From contig SXVG01000094.1 of NCBI GenBank assembly GCA_005791685.1, positions 1 to 15,939 on the forward strand: a stretch of DNA of 15,939 nucleotides, given 5' to 3'. The position numbers were made by a program, and so were the translations under genes. The DNA is from Methylotenera sp. GTDB taxonomy: Bacteria; Pseudomonadota; Gammaproteobacteria; Burkholderiales; Methylophilaceae. Positions 7,034 through 14,049 of this stretch are shown one piece after another (positions within the stretch are counted from its first letter, which is position 1; each line of letters starts with the position of its first letter). The notes below the pieces were generated by a model, which worked only from the letters and a program-made list of their open reading frames with translations, did no database searches and was not told the DNA's origin.

Positions 7034-7368
7034 TACCTTGCCTCCAGTTCCATCTTTAACATCTCTTTTAATAGCCGTTTTTCTTGTACACTCAAGTCCG
7101 TCATTTCATCTTTATTGTACAAAGTGAAAAGCCAAAACTGCCGACCAACTTCCCACCAAAAATAAATAACCCTTAACCCGCCGCGCTTTCCTTTGCCGCG
7201 TTTAACGTCTACGTAGCGCAATTTTCTCAAGCCGCCAGTTGCTGCAATTACGTCACCCGCGGTAGGGTTTTGCATCAGCGCATATTGCAGAGTGCGAAAA
7301 GCATCGTCATCTAAATAATCCGACCGATAACGGCTAAAAGCAGGCAACTCGACAAATAAAGCTTCCAT
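7033..7368 (-). CDS. higB: HigB2-type toxin (RelE/ParE superfamily)
   Basis: Toxins of this family are ribosome-dependent mRNA endonucleases. The 111-residue protein begins MEALFVELPAFSRYRSDYL and contains GDVIAATGGLRKLRY (about 38-52), GKGKRGGLRVIYF (58-70) and LFTLYNKDEMTDLS (about 80-93). This is the order of blocks found in V. cholerae HigB2. The basic, glycine-rich stretch supplies the positive surface used on the ribosome. The gene precedes the antitoxin with a one-base overlap. The promoter places the start of transcription at or next to the ATG, so the mRNA may be leaderless. Assignment rests on motifs and gene order. Confidence 0.9.
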   Translation of the reverse strand: MEALFVELPAFSRYRSDYLDDDAFRTLQYALMQNPTAGDVIAATGGLRKLRYVDVKRGKGKRGGLRVIYFWWEVGRQFWLFTLYNKDEMTDLSVQEKRLLKEMLKMELEAR

Positions 7369-7374
7369 GCGAAA

Positions 7375-7406
7375 ATCATACGCAACTTGCGTTCACTTTG
7401 CAAGTG
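7375..7406 (-). promoter_or_regulatory. Toxin-antitoxin promoter with overlapping operator
   Basis: On the minus strand TTGCAA (7403-7398) and TATGAT (7380-7375) are 17 bases apart, and six bases separate the -10 from the toxin ATG. Inverted repeats cover the same DNA: ACTTGC/GCAAGT (7385-7390 and 7400-7405) and CACTT/AAGTG (7394-7406). Such overlap fits autorepression by the antitoxin. Confidence 0.6.
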
Positions 7407-7468
7407 CTGATTTACGTCTTGAGACCAGTATTTTGTATTAAGCCCTCCTTATGCAAGAGTCAGGCAAT

Positions 7469-7497
7469 TGTAGGAGCGGCGAGGCGCCGCTCCTACA
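7469..7497. repeat. REP-like perfect palindrome (copy 3)
   Basis: TGTAGGAGCGGCG (7469-7481) and CGCCGCTCCTACA (7485-7497) form a perfect 13-base stem with a three-base loop. The element sits seven bases after the stop codon of the PhoX-like gene. There is no U-run, so it is a 3' stabiliser or REP element rather than an evident Rho-independent terminator. Confidence 0.8.
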
Positions 7498-7503
7498 TTA
7501 AAT

Positions 7504-8841
7504 CTAAAAAGCCGGGCCAGAAATCATCCACAACTGTCCGTATTCAACCAAGCTGCTGTCTGCGTGGGGCTTGTGCGCTTGGGTGGTGCCTAGGTAATAG
7601 CGGCGTTTGGCATCAAACCACGACGCTTTGCGCAGCAAGTCCGTCACCTCTATGATGCCAGAATGCTCTTCGTCCACCGTCATAAAATCGCGGCTGCCGC
7701 TTTTAAATAACGCCGGGTTAGCCTCGAACAACTTAATCGCGAGCTTGGTTTTAGGGTCAAACAACCAAATGGCCGCCAAATGTGCATGCTCACCGGGGTC
7801 TTCTTGCACTAACACGCGCCCCGCCGCATCCACGGTTAAATTGTCAAACATCTCCGCACCCATTTCCTTAGCGCGCAATTGCGTACTAATGTGGCCACCG
7901 GCTTGTGGGTTTTGTATGTCATCAAACAACAATTGGCTTAAGCGGCTGTCCCCGCCCAGCTTATCGGTGGTGTTAAACCAAAATGCACGGTTATTTAAGG
8001 TGTCCCACGCACCGTCTTCTGGGCGGGCAAAGCCCGTGGCGCCGGATTTAAGCGCTAACTCCCTCAAGCTTTTGCCGTCTAATTTGGCCGCATTCGCAAG
8101 AGGGATCAAACTAAAGCGTTCGCCGTCCACTTTTAGCGCATACAGCTTGCCACCGACTAATCCAGCTTGCTGCACGGGGTTACCGTCTTTGGCTTTTTGC
8201 CCAAGGTAGACCAGCAATAAACCGTTTTGAACATCGTCCAAACCGACAACCAAAGTAGCATCGCCACTGGCCGGGTTGGCCAACAGGTTTTCCCAGGCAA
8301 TGTGGCCCATGTCGTTCAATTCGTAACTGATGCCGTTTAGCGCATGGGCAAAGGCACGGCCACCAGCTTTGTCTTCTTCCCCGTTTAAAAACAACTGACC
8401 GGCATACCCTTTGCCTGAGGCCGCATTATAAAAAGCCGAAACAGGCGCCAAGTCGGCTGAACACAAGCGATTAAATGGCCGCACCACGCCTATGGGCAAA
8501 CTGGCCCGCACCAGATCTTCGCCGCTTTGCAGCTTCAAGCTTTCCACAGCCATCACCCAGCGCGACACAAATGCGCCTTTTTGGCCGTGCGTGCGCACCG
8601 CCCCTTTGTTGTCTGCCAACTCATGGTTCATCAACAAACTGATGCTACCATCATCATTGGCGTAAGCACCCAAGCCATCTGGCACGCCGACCATGGCATA
8701 CCCATTGGCCGCCTCTTCACCCACCGTGATGATGGGCTGCACCTGCCAATTGCTATCAACGGGCGTGATATAAGTTGGCGCCGCCATGCCAGTTTGTGCA
8801 TAAAGCAGCGTAGAAAATAAAACAGCATGCAGTAATTTCAT
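7504..8841 (-). CDS. Secreted PhoX-superfamily (DUF839) protein
   Basis: PhoX proteins are periplasmic phosphatases with a beta-propeller fold. The 445-residue product starts MKLLHAVLFSTLLYAQTGMAAP, a signal peptide likely cut after Ala20. I chose the ATG at 8841 because it gives that signal peptide and has AGGG about seven bases upstream; the frame is open to 8913, but that extension spoils the signal. PhoX-like blocks are seen in order: MNHE (71-74), LCSADL with Cys127, FLNGEE (151-156), RPEDGAWD (273-280) and QEDPGEH (346-352). These resemble the metal-binding positions of PhoX, but the sequence is divergent, so phosphatase activity is inferred. It lies downstream of a phosphate-type porin, separated by a terminator, so it has its own transcription. 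Confidence 0.75.
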   Translation of the reverse strand: MKLLHAVLFSTLLYAQTGMAAPTYITPVDSNWQVQPIITVGEEAANGYAMVGVPDGLGAYANDDGSISLLMNHELADNKGAVRTHGQKGAFVSRWVMAVESLKLQSGEDLVRASLPIGVVRPFNRLCSADLAPVSAFYNAASGKGYAGQLFLNGEEDKAGGRAFAHALNGISYELNDMGHIAWENLLANPASGDATLVVGLDDVQNGLLLVYLGQKAKDGNPVQQAGLVGGKLYALKVDGERFSLIPLANAAKLDGKSLRELALKSGATGFARPEDGAWDTLNNRAFWFNTTDKLGGDSRLSQLLFDDIQNPQAGGHISTQLRAKEMGAEMFDNLTVDAAGRVLVQEDPGEHAHLAAIWLFDPKTKLAIKLFEANPALFKSGSRDFMTVDEEHSGIIEVTDLLRKASWFDAKRRYYLGTTQAHKPHADSSLVEYGQLWMISGPAF

Positions 8842-8875
8842 AACCAACCCTATCCATAAAAAATCAAAAAACACC

Positions 8876-8889
8876 TGCCTTGAAAGGCA
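8876..8889. promoter_or_regulatory. Short inverted repeat upstream of the PhoX-like gene
   Basis: TGCCTT (8876-8881) and AAGGCA (8884-8889) form an inverted repeat with a two-base centre, 35 bases before the gene start. It could be an operator half-site pair; no Pho box and no convincing promoter was found in this 94-base leader. Confidence 0.3.
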
Positions 8890-8935
8890 ATACCAGCGCG
8901 GCGAATCGAGCATGTGTCGTCAGCTCATACACAAT

Positions 8936-8961
8936 AAAAAACCCGCCTAAGCGGGTTTTTT
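8936..8961 (-). terminator. Rho-independent terminator after the porin gene (bidirectional in form)
   Basis: AAAAAA-CCCGC (8936-8946), loop CTAA (8947-8950), GCGGG-TTTTTT (8951-8961). Read on the minus strand it follows the porin stop (8994) by about 33 bases and ends in six U. It separates the porin from the PhoX-like gene. Confidence 0.92.
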
Positions 8962-8993
8962 AACAATTATCCAACTAAGTTAAAACTAGCTAC

Positions 8994-10607
8994 TTAGAAT
9001 GAGAATTGTGAACGCACCATTAACAAATCTTCTTTGCTGATATTTGTAAGCGACGTATCAACTGCCTTAAATTTATCATCAAATTTGGTGTGGGCATAGT
9101 TAGCCAACACACGCATGTTTGGGGTTAGCTGCCATTTGATACCCACGGTATAGGTTTTAGCGCCACCGCCCGTTGCTGTTGTATTTAAACTTGCAGCACT
9201 TGCTGTATCTAACGATCCAGTATTGCCAGAGAATGAGCCTTGGATTCTTGAAGAAACAGCGGAGCCAGAACCCGAATAAGCGGCCACATCACTCACATCG
9301 TAAGCATCAAAACGCACACCCAATTCCCAAGCACCTTTACCTTTACCTGTTTCCACATCGAAGTTAGACGTTGGTTTAATGCCACCCCATGCGCCGTTTT
9401 TGTACCAGTTAGCATAATTCTCACCGGTTAGCATAACTAACGCTTCCACATAGTAAGCTTTTACATCCGCATGTACGTACGAGTTTACAGAGGCTTGTTT
9501 TGCGTTAAACACTTGATCAGTGTATTCACCTTGAATTTTGAATGGACCTTTAGCAAGGGCCAATTCTAAGCCGTAGGCTTTGTTTTCTACGTTAGCCGCT
9601 GCATTGGAGGGTATGCTTGCACCAGCATTCACTGTATTACCAGCAATTTGAGCACGGTATGAGTTAGCTATGCCACGACCAGCTGAACGAAAGCCAAACA
9701 CAGTGCCATTAGTAGCAATGCCAGTTGTTAATGTTGATGAGCCATTACTTGATGACGTTGGTAAAACGCCGTACTCAGAATCAAAGCCTGCCGCACCGAC
9801 GTGGAACACAGAATCACCGTAACCGGCTAATTCAGCAAGGTTTAAGGTAGCCCGACCGGCAAAACCTTTACCGGTATTTTCTGAATCGGTTTCACCAAAG
9901 TTATTTTGTTGGTACACAGAAGCCGCGTAAGTCACACCGGTTGTTGGCACACCGTGCAACATGGCACCGATTTTTTTCGCTGGCGTGATTTGGTTAACGT
10001 ATGAACGCTCCATGAAATCAAGGTTGTTTGAGCTGGTACCGTATTCTTCTAAATTGAACGGTTGTTTAAATTGACCTAGTTTTAATTGCGCTTGCTTGTA
10101 CATGCCGGCATTAATGTAAGCCACATCCACTGTGTTGGTGTTGCTACCTACTAAATTACCAATCACTTCGTAGTCAAAATGTTCGAACATTTTGCCTTTA
10201 ACCCCAATACGAGCACGGCGCAATTCAAATTGGTCTGCCATACCAGCTGTATCACGGTCAGAATTGTGTGCCACCGTATTTGCATCGGTATTATTGCTTT
10301 CAGAGCGCATATCAAATTGCATGCGACCAGTTAAGGCCATGGTGTTTTTACCGTCACCGGTTTCAAATGAGATTGAACCGTCTTTGTTTTTTGCTGATAC
10401 GGCTGTTTTTTTCTTCTCAGCAGCAGCTTCTTTTTCACCGGTACGGCCTTTTAATAATAAAGCACCTTCTTCTTCAGTCAATACGCCTTTTGCAATCAAC
10501 GCATTCAAAATATCGTCTGTTGAATCAGCCATGGCATTAGCACCGAAGCCCATCAACATAGAGCCAGCCAGTGTTGCCGCTACTAAGCTACGTAGTTTAA
10601 AGTTCAT
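8994..10607 (-). CDS. OprP/OprO-type outer-membrane porin
   Basis: This is an outer-membrane beta-barrel channel of the phosphate/polyphosphate-selective porin family. The 537-residue product has a signal peptide (MNFKLRSLVAATLAGSMLMG, cleavage near ANAMA-DS, residues 24-28) and a short N-terminal helical segment DDILNALIAKGVLTEEEGA. A charged linker rich in Lys and Glu follows. The barrel starts with GRMQFDMR and contains the family stretches ELRRARIGVKGKMFEHFDYEV and LKLGQFKQPFNLEEY. It ends with the barrel-type terminal Phe (VRSQFSF). GGGGA precedes the ATG. A Pho box upstream and a terminator downstream make it a single-gene unit. Family membership is clear; phosphate as substrate is supported by the Pho box and neighbours but not proved. 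Confidence 0.9.
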   Translation of the reverse strand: MNFKLRSLVAATLAGSMLMGFGANAMADSTDDILNALIAKGVLTEEEGALLLKGRTGEKEAAAEKKKTAVSAKNKDGSISFETGDGKNTMALTGRMQFDMRSESNNTDANTVAHNSDRDTAGMADQFELRRARIGVKGKMFEHFDYEVIGNLVGSNTNTVDVAYINAGMYKQAQLKLGQFKQPFNLEEYGTSSNNLDFMERSYVNQITPAKKIGAMLHGVPTTGVTYAASVYQQNNFGETDSENTGKGFAGRATLNLAELAGYGDSVFHVGAAGFDSEYGVLPTSSSNGSSTLTTGIATNGTVFGFRSAGRGIANSYRAQIAGNTVNAGASIPSNAAANVENKAYGLELALAKGPFKIQGEYTDQVFNAKQASVNSYVHADVKAYYVEALVMLTGENYANWYKNGAWGGIKPTSNFDVETGKGKGAWELGVRFDAYDVSDVAAYSGSGSAVSSRIQGSFSGNTGSLDTASAASLNTTATGGGAKTYTVGIKWQLTPNMRVLANYAHTKFDDKFKAVDTSLTNISKEDLLMVRSQFSF

Positions 10608-10635
10608 TCAAAATCCCCTAGTAATTATGTAAAAA

Positions 10636-10641
10636 ATAATA
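10636..10641 (-). promoter_or_regulatory. Candidate -10 of the porin promoter
   Basis: TATTAT on the minus strand, about 30 bases before the porin ATG. No good -35 hexamer stands 16-18 bases upstream, which fits an activator-dependent promoter. Confidence 0.4.
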
Positions 10642-10676
10642 TGCTTGCTTAACGGGTGTGATTTTGTGGCTCGAAT

Positions 10677-10694
10677 ATGACAATTTGATGACAG
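10677..10694 (-). promoter_or_regulatory. Pho box upstream of the porin gene
   Basis: On the minus strand the sequence reads CTGTCAT-CAAA-TTGTCAT, two seven-base PhoB units spaced by four bases, close to the E. coli consensus. It lies 70-87 bases before the porin ATG, but about 35 bases before the best -10, further than usual for a single Pho box. A weak extra repeat may follow. Confidence 0.7.
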
Positions 10695-10750
10695 AGAATG
10701 AACTAGTGAAATAAAACGGATGGTTTGTTGTATTTTTGCAACAACGAAGG

Positions 10751-10778
10751 AGTAACGCTCATGCTAGGTAGCGTTACT
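10751..10778. other. Perfect inverted repeat between lysS terminator and porin promoter
   Basis: AGTAACGC (10751-10758) and GCGTTACT (10771-10778) flank a 12-base centre. No U-run follows in either direction. It may be an operator or part of a read-through stop; its role is unknown. Confidence 0.4.
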
Positions 10779-10781
10779 TGT

Positions 10782-10818
10782 AAAAAAAGCCATCCACACT
10801 AAAGTGAGGATGGCTTTT
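10782..10818 (-). terminator. Rho-independent terminator of the prfB-lysS operon
   Basis: On the minus strand AAAAGCCATCC pairs with GGATGGCTTTT (arms 10808-10818 and 10785-10795), with inner CACT/AGTG extending the hairpin, followed by seven U (to 10782). It lies about 35 bases after the lysS stop. Confidence 0.9.
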
Positions 10819-10852
10819 AGATAATACCTGGCATTAAGCTTAGCCGATGGGT

Positions 10853-12412
10853 TTAGCTTTCAGCGCGCATGTGCGGGAACAGAATCACGTCACGGATGCT
10901 AGCGCTGTCGGTAATCATCATAACCAAACGGTCTATGCCTATGCCGCAACCACCAGTGGGTGGCATGCCGTATTCTAGGGCACGGATGAAGTCGGCGTCG
11001 TAGAACATGGCTTCGTGGTCGCCGGCTTCTTTGGCTTTCATTTGCGCATGGAACCTGGCGGCCTGGTCTTCGGCATCGTTCAACTCACTAAAACCGTTGG
11101 CGATCTCACGGCCGCAAACAAATAATTCAAAACGCTCGGTGATCTCCGGGTTGCTGTCCGAGGCTCGGGCCAAAGGCGACACTTCCACCGGGTAATCAAT
11201 AATATAAGTCGGCTCCCACAATTGGCTTTCGGCAGTTTCTTCAAACAAAGCCAATTGCAAGGCACCCAAGCCGGCATGATCAAACGGTTTGCTGCCGTGT
11301 TTGAGAATTTCGGCACGCAAGAAGGCCACGTCGTTTAATTGCGCCAAGCTGTATTGCGGCGCGTATTTTTGGATGGCACCGACGATGGTGAGGCGTTGGA
11401 AAGGCTGACTTAAATCCAACTCGCGACCTTGGTATTGCAACACCGCGGTGCCGCGCGCGGCAATGGCGGCCGTGCGTATGCAGTTTTCAGTAAAGTCCAT
11501 CAACCATTGGTAGTCGGTGTAGGCCGCGTAAAACTCCATCATGGTGAATTCGGGGTTGTGCCGTACGCTCAAACCCTCATTTCTAAAATTGCGATTCACT
11601 TCAAACACGCGCTCAAAGCCGCCCACCACCAAGCGTTTTAAATATAATTCGGGCGCAATGCGCATGTACATGTGCATGTCCAGCGCATTGTGGTGCGTGA
11701 TAAACGGCTTGGCAGAAGCACCGCCAGGGATGGGGTGCAACATCGGTGTTTCCACTTCCAAAAATTCATTTTGCAACATGAATTGGCGTATGGCTGACAC
11801 CACTTTGCTGCGTGCAACAAAGGTGGCGCGGGTTTCTTCCGAGGTGATGAGGTCGACGTAACGCTGACGGTATTTGACTTCTTGGTCTTGCAAGCCGTGG
11901 AATTTTTCTGGCAAGGGGCGTAAAGATTTGGTCAGCAAGCGTATCTCGCTGACTTTAATCGACAGCTCGCCGGTCTTGGTTTTAAACAAGTGGCCGCTGG
12001 CGCCTAAAAAGTCGCCCAAGTCCCAATGTTTGAATTGCTCGTAGACGTCTTCGCCTATGGCGTCTTTCGCCACGTAGAGCTGGATACGGCTGCCGGCGTG
12101 CTCGCCGCTACCGTCTTGGATGGTGGCAAAGCTGGCTTTGCCCATCACCCGTTTTAACATCATGCGACCGGCCACCACCACGTTAACTGGCGCTGCTTCG
12201 AAGGCCTCGTTTTCTTTATCAGCATGGGCAGCCAGCAAATCGGCCGCTTTATGTTGTGGCTTAAAGTCATTCGGAAACGCCACTGACCCTTGGCTTAGGC
12301 TGCTGGCGCGCAAGGCCTTTAACTTTTCACGGCGCTCCGCGATCACGTGATTTTCGTCGACCGCCACTACGTCGTTATCTTTCTGATTATTTTGCTCGTT
12401 GCTCACACTCAT
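10853..12412 (-). CDS. lysS: Lysine--tRNA ligase, class II
   Basis: LysRS attaches lysine to tRNA-Lys. The 519-residue protein (E. coli 505) has an N-terminal OB-fold anticodon-binding domain at roughly residues 75-165 and the class II catalytic domain after it. Motif 1 lies around 208-237 (LEVETPMLHPIPGGASAKPF), motif 2 around 268-294 (FERVFEVNRNFRNEG, then HNPEFTMMEFY) and motif 3 at 488-514 (GCGIGIDRLVMMI to ILFPH). The start ATG overlaps the prfB stop as ATGA, so the two are one operon with likely coupled translation, the same order as in E. coli. A strong terminator follows. Nothing is missing. Confidence 0.97.
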   Translation of the reverse strand: MSVSNEQNNQKDNDVVAVDENHVIAERREKLKALRASSLSQGSVAFPNDFKPQHKAADLLAAHADKENEAFEAAPVNVVVAGRMMLKRVMGKASFATIQDGSGEHAGSRIQLYVAKDAIGEDVYEQFKHWDLGDFLGASGHLFKTKTGELSIKVSEIRLLTKSLRPLPEKFHGLQDQEVKYRQRYVDLITSEETRATFVARSKVVSAIRQFMLQNEFLEVETPMLHPIPGGASAKPFITHHNALDMHMYMRIAPELYLKRLVVGGFERVFEVNRNFRNEGLSVRHNPEFTMMEFYAAYTDYQWLMDFTENCIRTAAIAARGTAVLQYQGRELDLSQPFQRLTIVGAIQKYAPQYSLAQLNDVAFLRAEILKHGSKPFDHAGLGALQLALFEETAESQLWEPTYIIDYPVEVSPLARASDSNPEITERFELFVCGREIANGFSELNDAEDQAARFHAQMKAKEAGDHEAMFYDADFIRALEYGMPPTGGCGIGIDRLVMMITDSASIRDVILFPHMRAES

Positions 12413-13513
12413 ACTCCCTGCTTCAAACTTTCAGTAATAAATAGATCCAAGTCGCCGTCTAACACGCCTTGGGTATTGCCTATTTCCACGCTGGTGCGTA
12501 AATCTTTAATGCGCGATTGATCGAGCACGTAAGAGCGAATTTGATGGCCCCAACCGATGTCGGTTTTGGCATCTTCCAAAGCCTGCTTGTCGGCATTGCG
12601 TTTATTTAGCTCTAAGGCATACAGCGCGCCTTTTAACATCGCCATCGCTTCCGCCCGATTGCGGTGTTGCGATCGGTCATTTTGACACTGCACCACGGTG
12701 TTGGTCGGTATGTGCGTGATGCGCACCGCCGAGTCGGTTTTATTAATGTGCTGACCACCGGCACCACTGGCGCGGTAGGTATCCACCCGTAAATCGGCTG
12801 GGTTGATGTCGATTTCTATGCTGTCGTCCACCTCGGGGAAAATCTGCACGCTGGCAAACGAGGTATGGCGCTTGGCGTTGGAATCAAACGGTGATTTACG
12901 CACCAAACGGTGCACGCCACTTTCGGTACGCAAGGTGCCGTAGGCATAATCACCACTGACCTTAATCGATGCGCCTTTGATGCCGGCCACGTCGCCATCG
13001 GACAATTCCAGCACTTCAACCTTAAAGCCTTTGCGCTCGGTGTAGCGCAAATACATACGCAGCAACATATTGCACCAGTCCTGTGCCTCGGTACCACCGC
13101 TGCCCGATTGAAATTCAATGAAGCAATTATTGGCGTCCATGGGCCCAGAAAACATGCGCCTAAATTCCATCTCGGCAATTTGTTTTTCTAAGGCCAGCGC
13201 ATCGCTGGCCACGCTTAGCAGGGTGGCGTCATCGTCTTCTTCGCGCGCCATGTCAAACAAATCTTGTGCGTCTTGCAGGCCAGCCTGCAGATAAACCAGG
13301 GCATCCACCACCAAGGCCAGTTCGCGTTTTTCTTTGCCCAATGCTTGGCTTTTAGCGTTATCGCTCCAAATTTTTGGGTCTTCGAGTAAGCCGTTAACTT
13401 CGGCTAAGCGCTGACTTTTTGTTTCAATGTCAAAGATACCCCCTAAGGGCCTGATTGCGTTCAGCCAAATCCACTAGGCGGTGGGTTATGCTATTGAGTT
13501 GTTCGGCTTCCAT
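12409..13513 (-). CDS. prfB: Peptide chain release factor 2 with programmed +1 frameshift
   Basis: RF2 ends translation at UGA and UAA. The frame starts at 13513 (MEAEQLNSITHRLVDLAERN), reads 27 codons to AGG GGG TAT CTT and meets an in-frame TGA at 13432-13430. Skipping the T at 13432 continues with GAC and gives a 367-residue protein (E. coli 365). The site AGGGGGTATCTTTGAC (13444-13429), with its internal Shine-Dalgarno and CTT-TGA slip, is identical to the E. coli autoregulatory site: low RF2 raises frameshifting. The stop-codon reading SPF is at residues 207-209 and the catalytic GGQ at 252-254. The initiation codon has no strong Shine-Dalgarno. lysS follows with a four-base overlap. Confidence 0.97.
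13429..13444 (-). promoter_or_regulatory. prfB recoding site (+1 frameshift)
   Basis: Shine-Dalgarno-like AGGGGG, then TAT, then CTT-TGA-C. Ribosomes pausing at the in-frame UGA slip forward on CUU. The site sits at codons 24-28 of prfB, where it is found in most bacteria that have it. Confidence 0.97.
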
Positions 13514-13542
13514 GACGGTTAGGCTGGCTTAGAAAAAACAGC

Positions 13543-13548
13543 ATTATA
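13543..13548 (-). promoter_or_regulatory. -10 element of the prfB-lysS promoter
   Basis: A perfect TATAAT on the minus strand, 30 bases before the prfB ATG. The -35 position would fall inside the CACAGAG-type repeat at 13555-13588 and no good hexamer is evident there. Confidence 0.55.
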
Positions 13549-13554
13549 CAACAT

Positions 13555-13588
13555 TAACCACAGAGACACGGAGCCACAGAGAAAAGCT
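13555..13588. repeat. CACAGAG-type dispersed element (copy 3)
   Basis: It is nearly the same as the reverse complement of 4460-4488: ACCACAGAGACACGGAG, then CCACAGAGAAAA. It is followed at 13603-13622 by GCCGATAAACGCAGATAA, another short internally repetitive stretch. The element lies between the arsC stop and the prfB -10. Confidence 0.65.
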
Positions 13589-13635
13589 AAAACCAATTTT
13601 GACGCCGATAAACGCAGATAAAATCAAGCTCTTTC

Positions 13636-14040
13636 TTACTCAGAAAAGACTACCTCACCGTCTTCTTTAACGAAGCGGCCGATATTAGGGTTGTCCAATA
13701 AACTGAGCACCAATTCGGATGGGCGGCACAGTTTAACGCCTTTGGCCGTGACCACGATGGGCCGATTGATAAGAATGGGATGCTGCAACATAGCATCGAT
13801 TAAAGCGTCCTTGCTTAAATCGGGGTTAGCCAAACCCAGTTCGTCATACGGCGTGCCTTTCTCGCGAATGACGGCACGCACATCGCCGCCCATAGCATCA
13901 ATCAGCTCGATTAAACGGGCTCGACTGGGTGGATTTTTTAAGTATTCTATGACTTCCGGTTCCACGCCACTGGCGCGTAGCATGGCCAAGGTGTTGCGTG
14001 AGGTGCCGCAAGTGGGGTTGTGGTAAATCGTCACAGACAT
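13636..14040 (-). CDS. arsC: Arsenate reductase, glutaredoxin-coupled ArsC
   Basis: ArsC reduces arsenate to arsenite with electrons from glutathione and glutaredoxin. The 134-residue protein has the active-site loop HNPTCGTSRNTL with Cys11, and Arg59, Arg93 and Arg106 (IREKG, INRPIV, CRPSE) stand where the three catalytic arginines of plasmid R773 ArsC lie. AAGGAA, overlapping the acr3 stop, serves as ribosome-binding site, and only nine bases separate the genes. It is thus the second gene of an acr3-arsC unit: the reductase makes the arsenite that Acr3 expels. The related YffB/Spx-like ArsC family members are an alternative in general, but the conserved arginines and the neighbour argue for a true reductase. 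Confidence 0.93.
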   Translation of the reverse strand: MSVTIYHNPTCGTSRNTLAMLRASGVEPEVIEYLKNPPSRARLIELIDAMGGDVRAVIREKGTPYDELGLANPDLSKDALIDAMLQHPILINRPIVVTAKGVKLCRPSELVLSLLDNPNIGRFVKEDGEVVFSE

Positions 14041-14049
14041 AGCGTTTCC

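Noticed and set aside
7469..7497. Rho-independent terminator after the PhoX-like gene
   Set aside because: The stem is perfect but there is no U-run on either side, and the sequence belongs to the GTAGGAGCG repeat family.
7607..8209. Open frame of 200 codons antisense to the PhoX-like gene
   Set aside because: It is wholly inside a gene with a clear signal peptide and domain motifs; its composition is that of a shadow frame.
8842..8913. N-terminal extension of the PhoX-like protein to 8913
   Set aside because: The extension would bury the signal peptide; the ATG at 8841 has a suitable AGGG and a typical signal sequence.
13342..13513. prfB as a broken gene with a premature TGA
   Set aside because: The break matches the conserved RF2 recoding site exactly and the frame continues correctly after the +1 slip.
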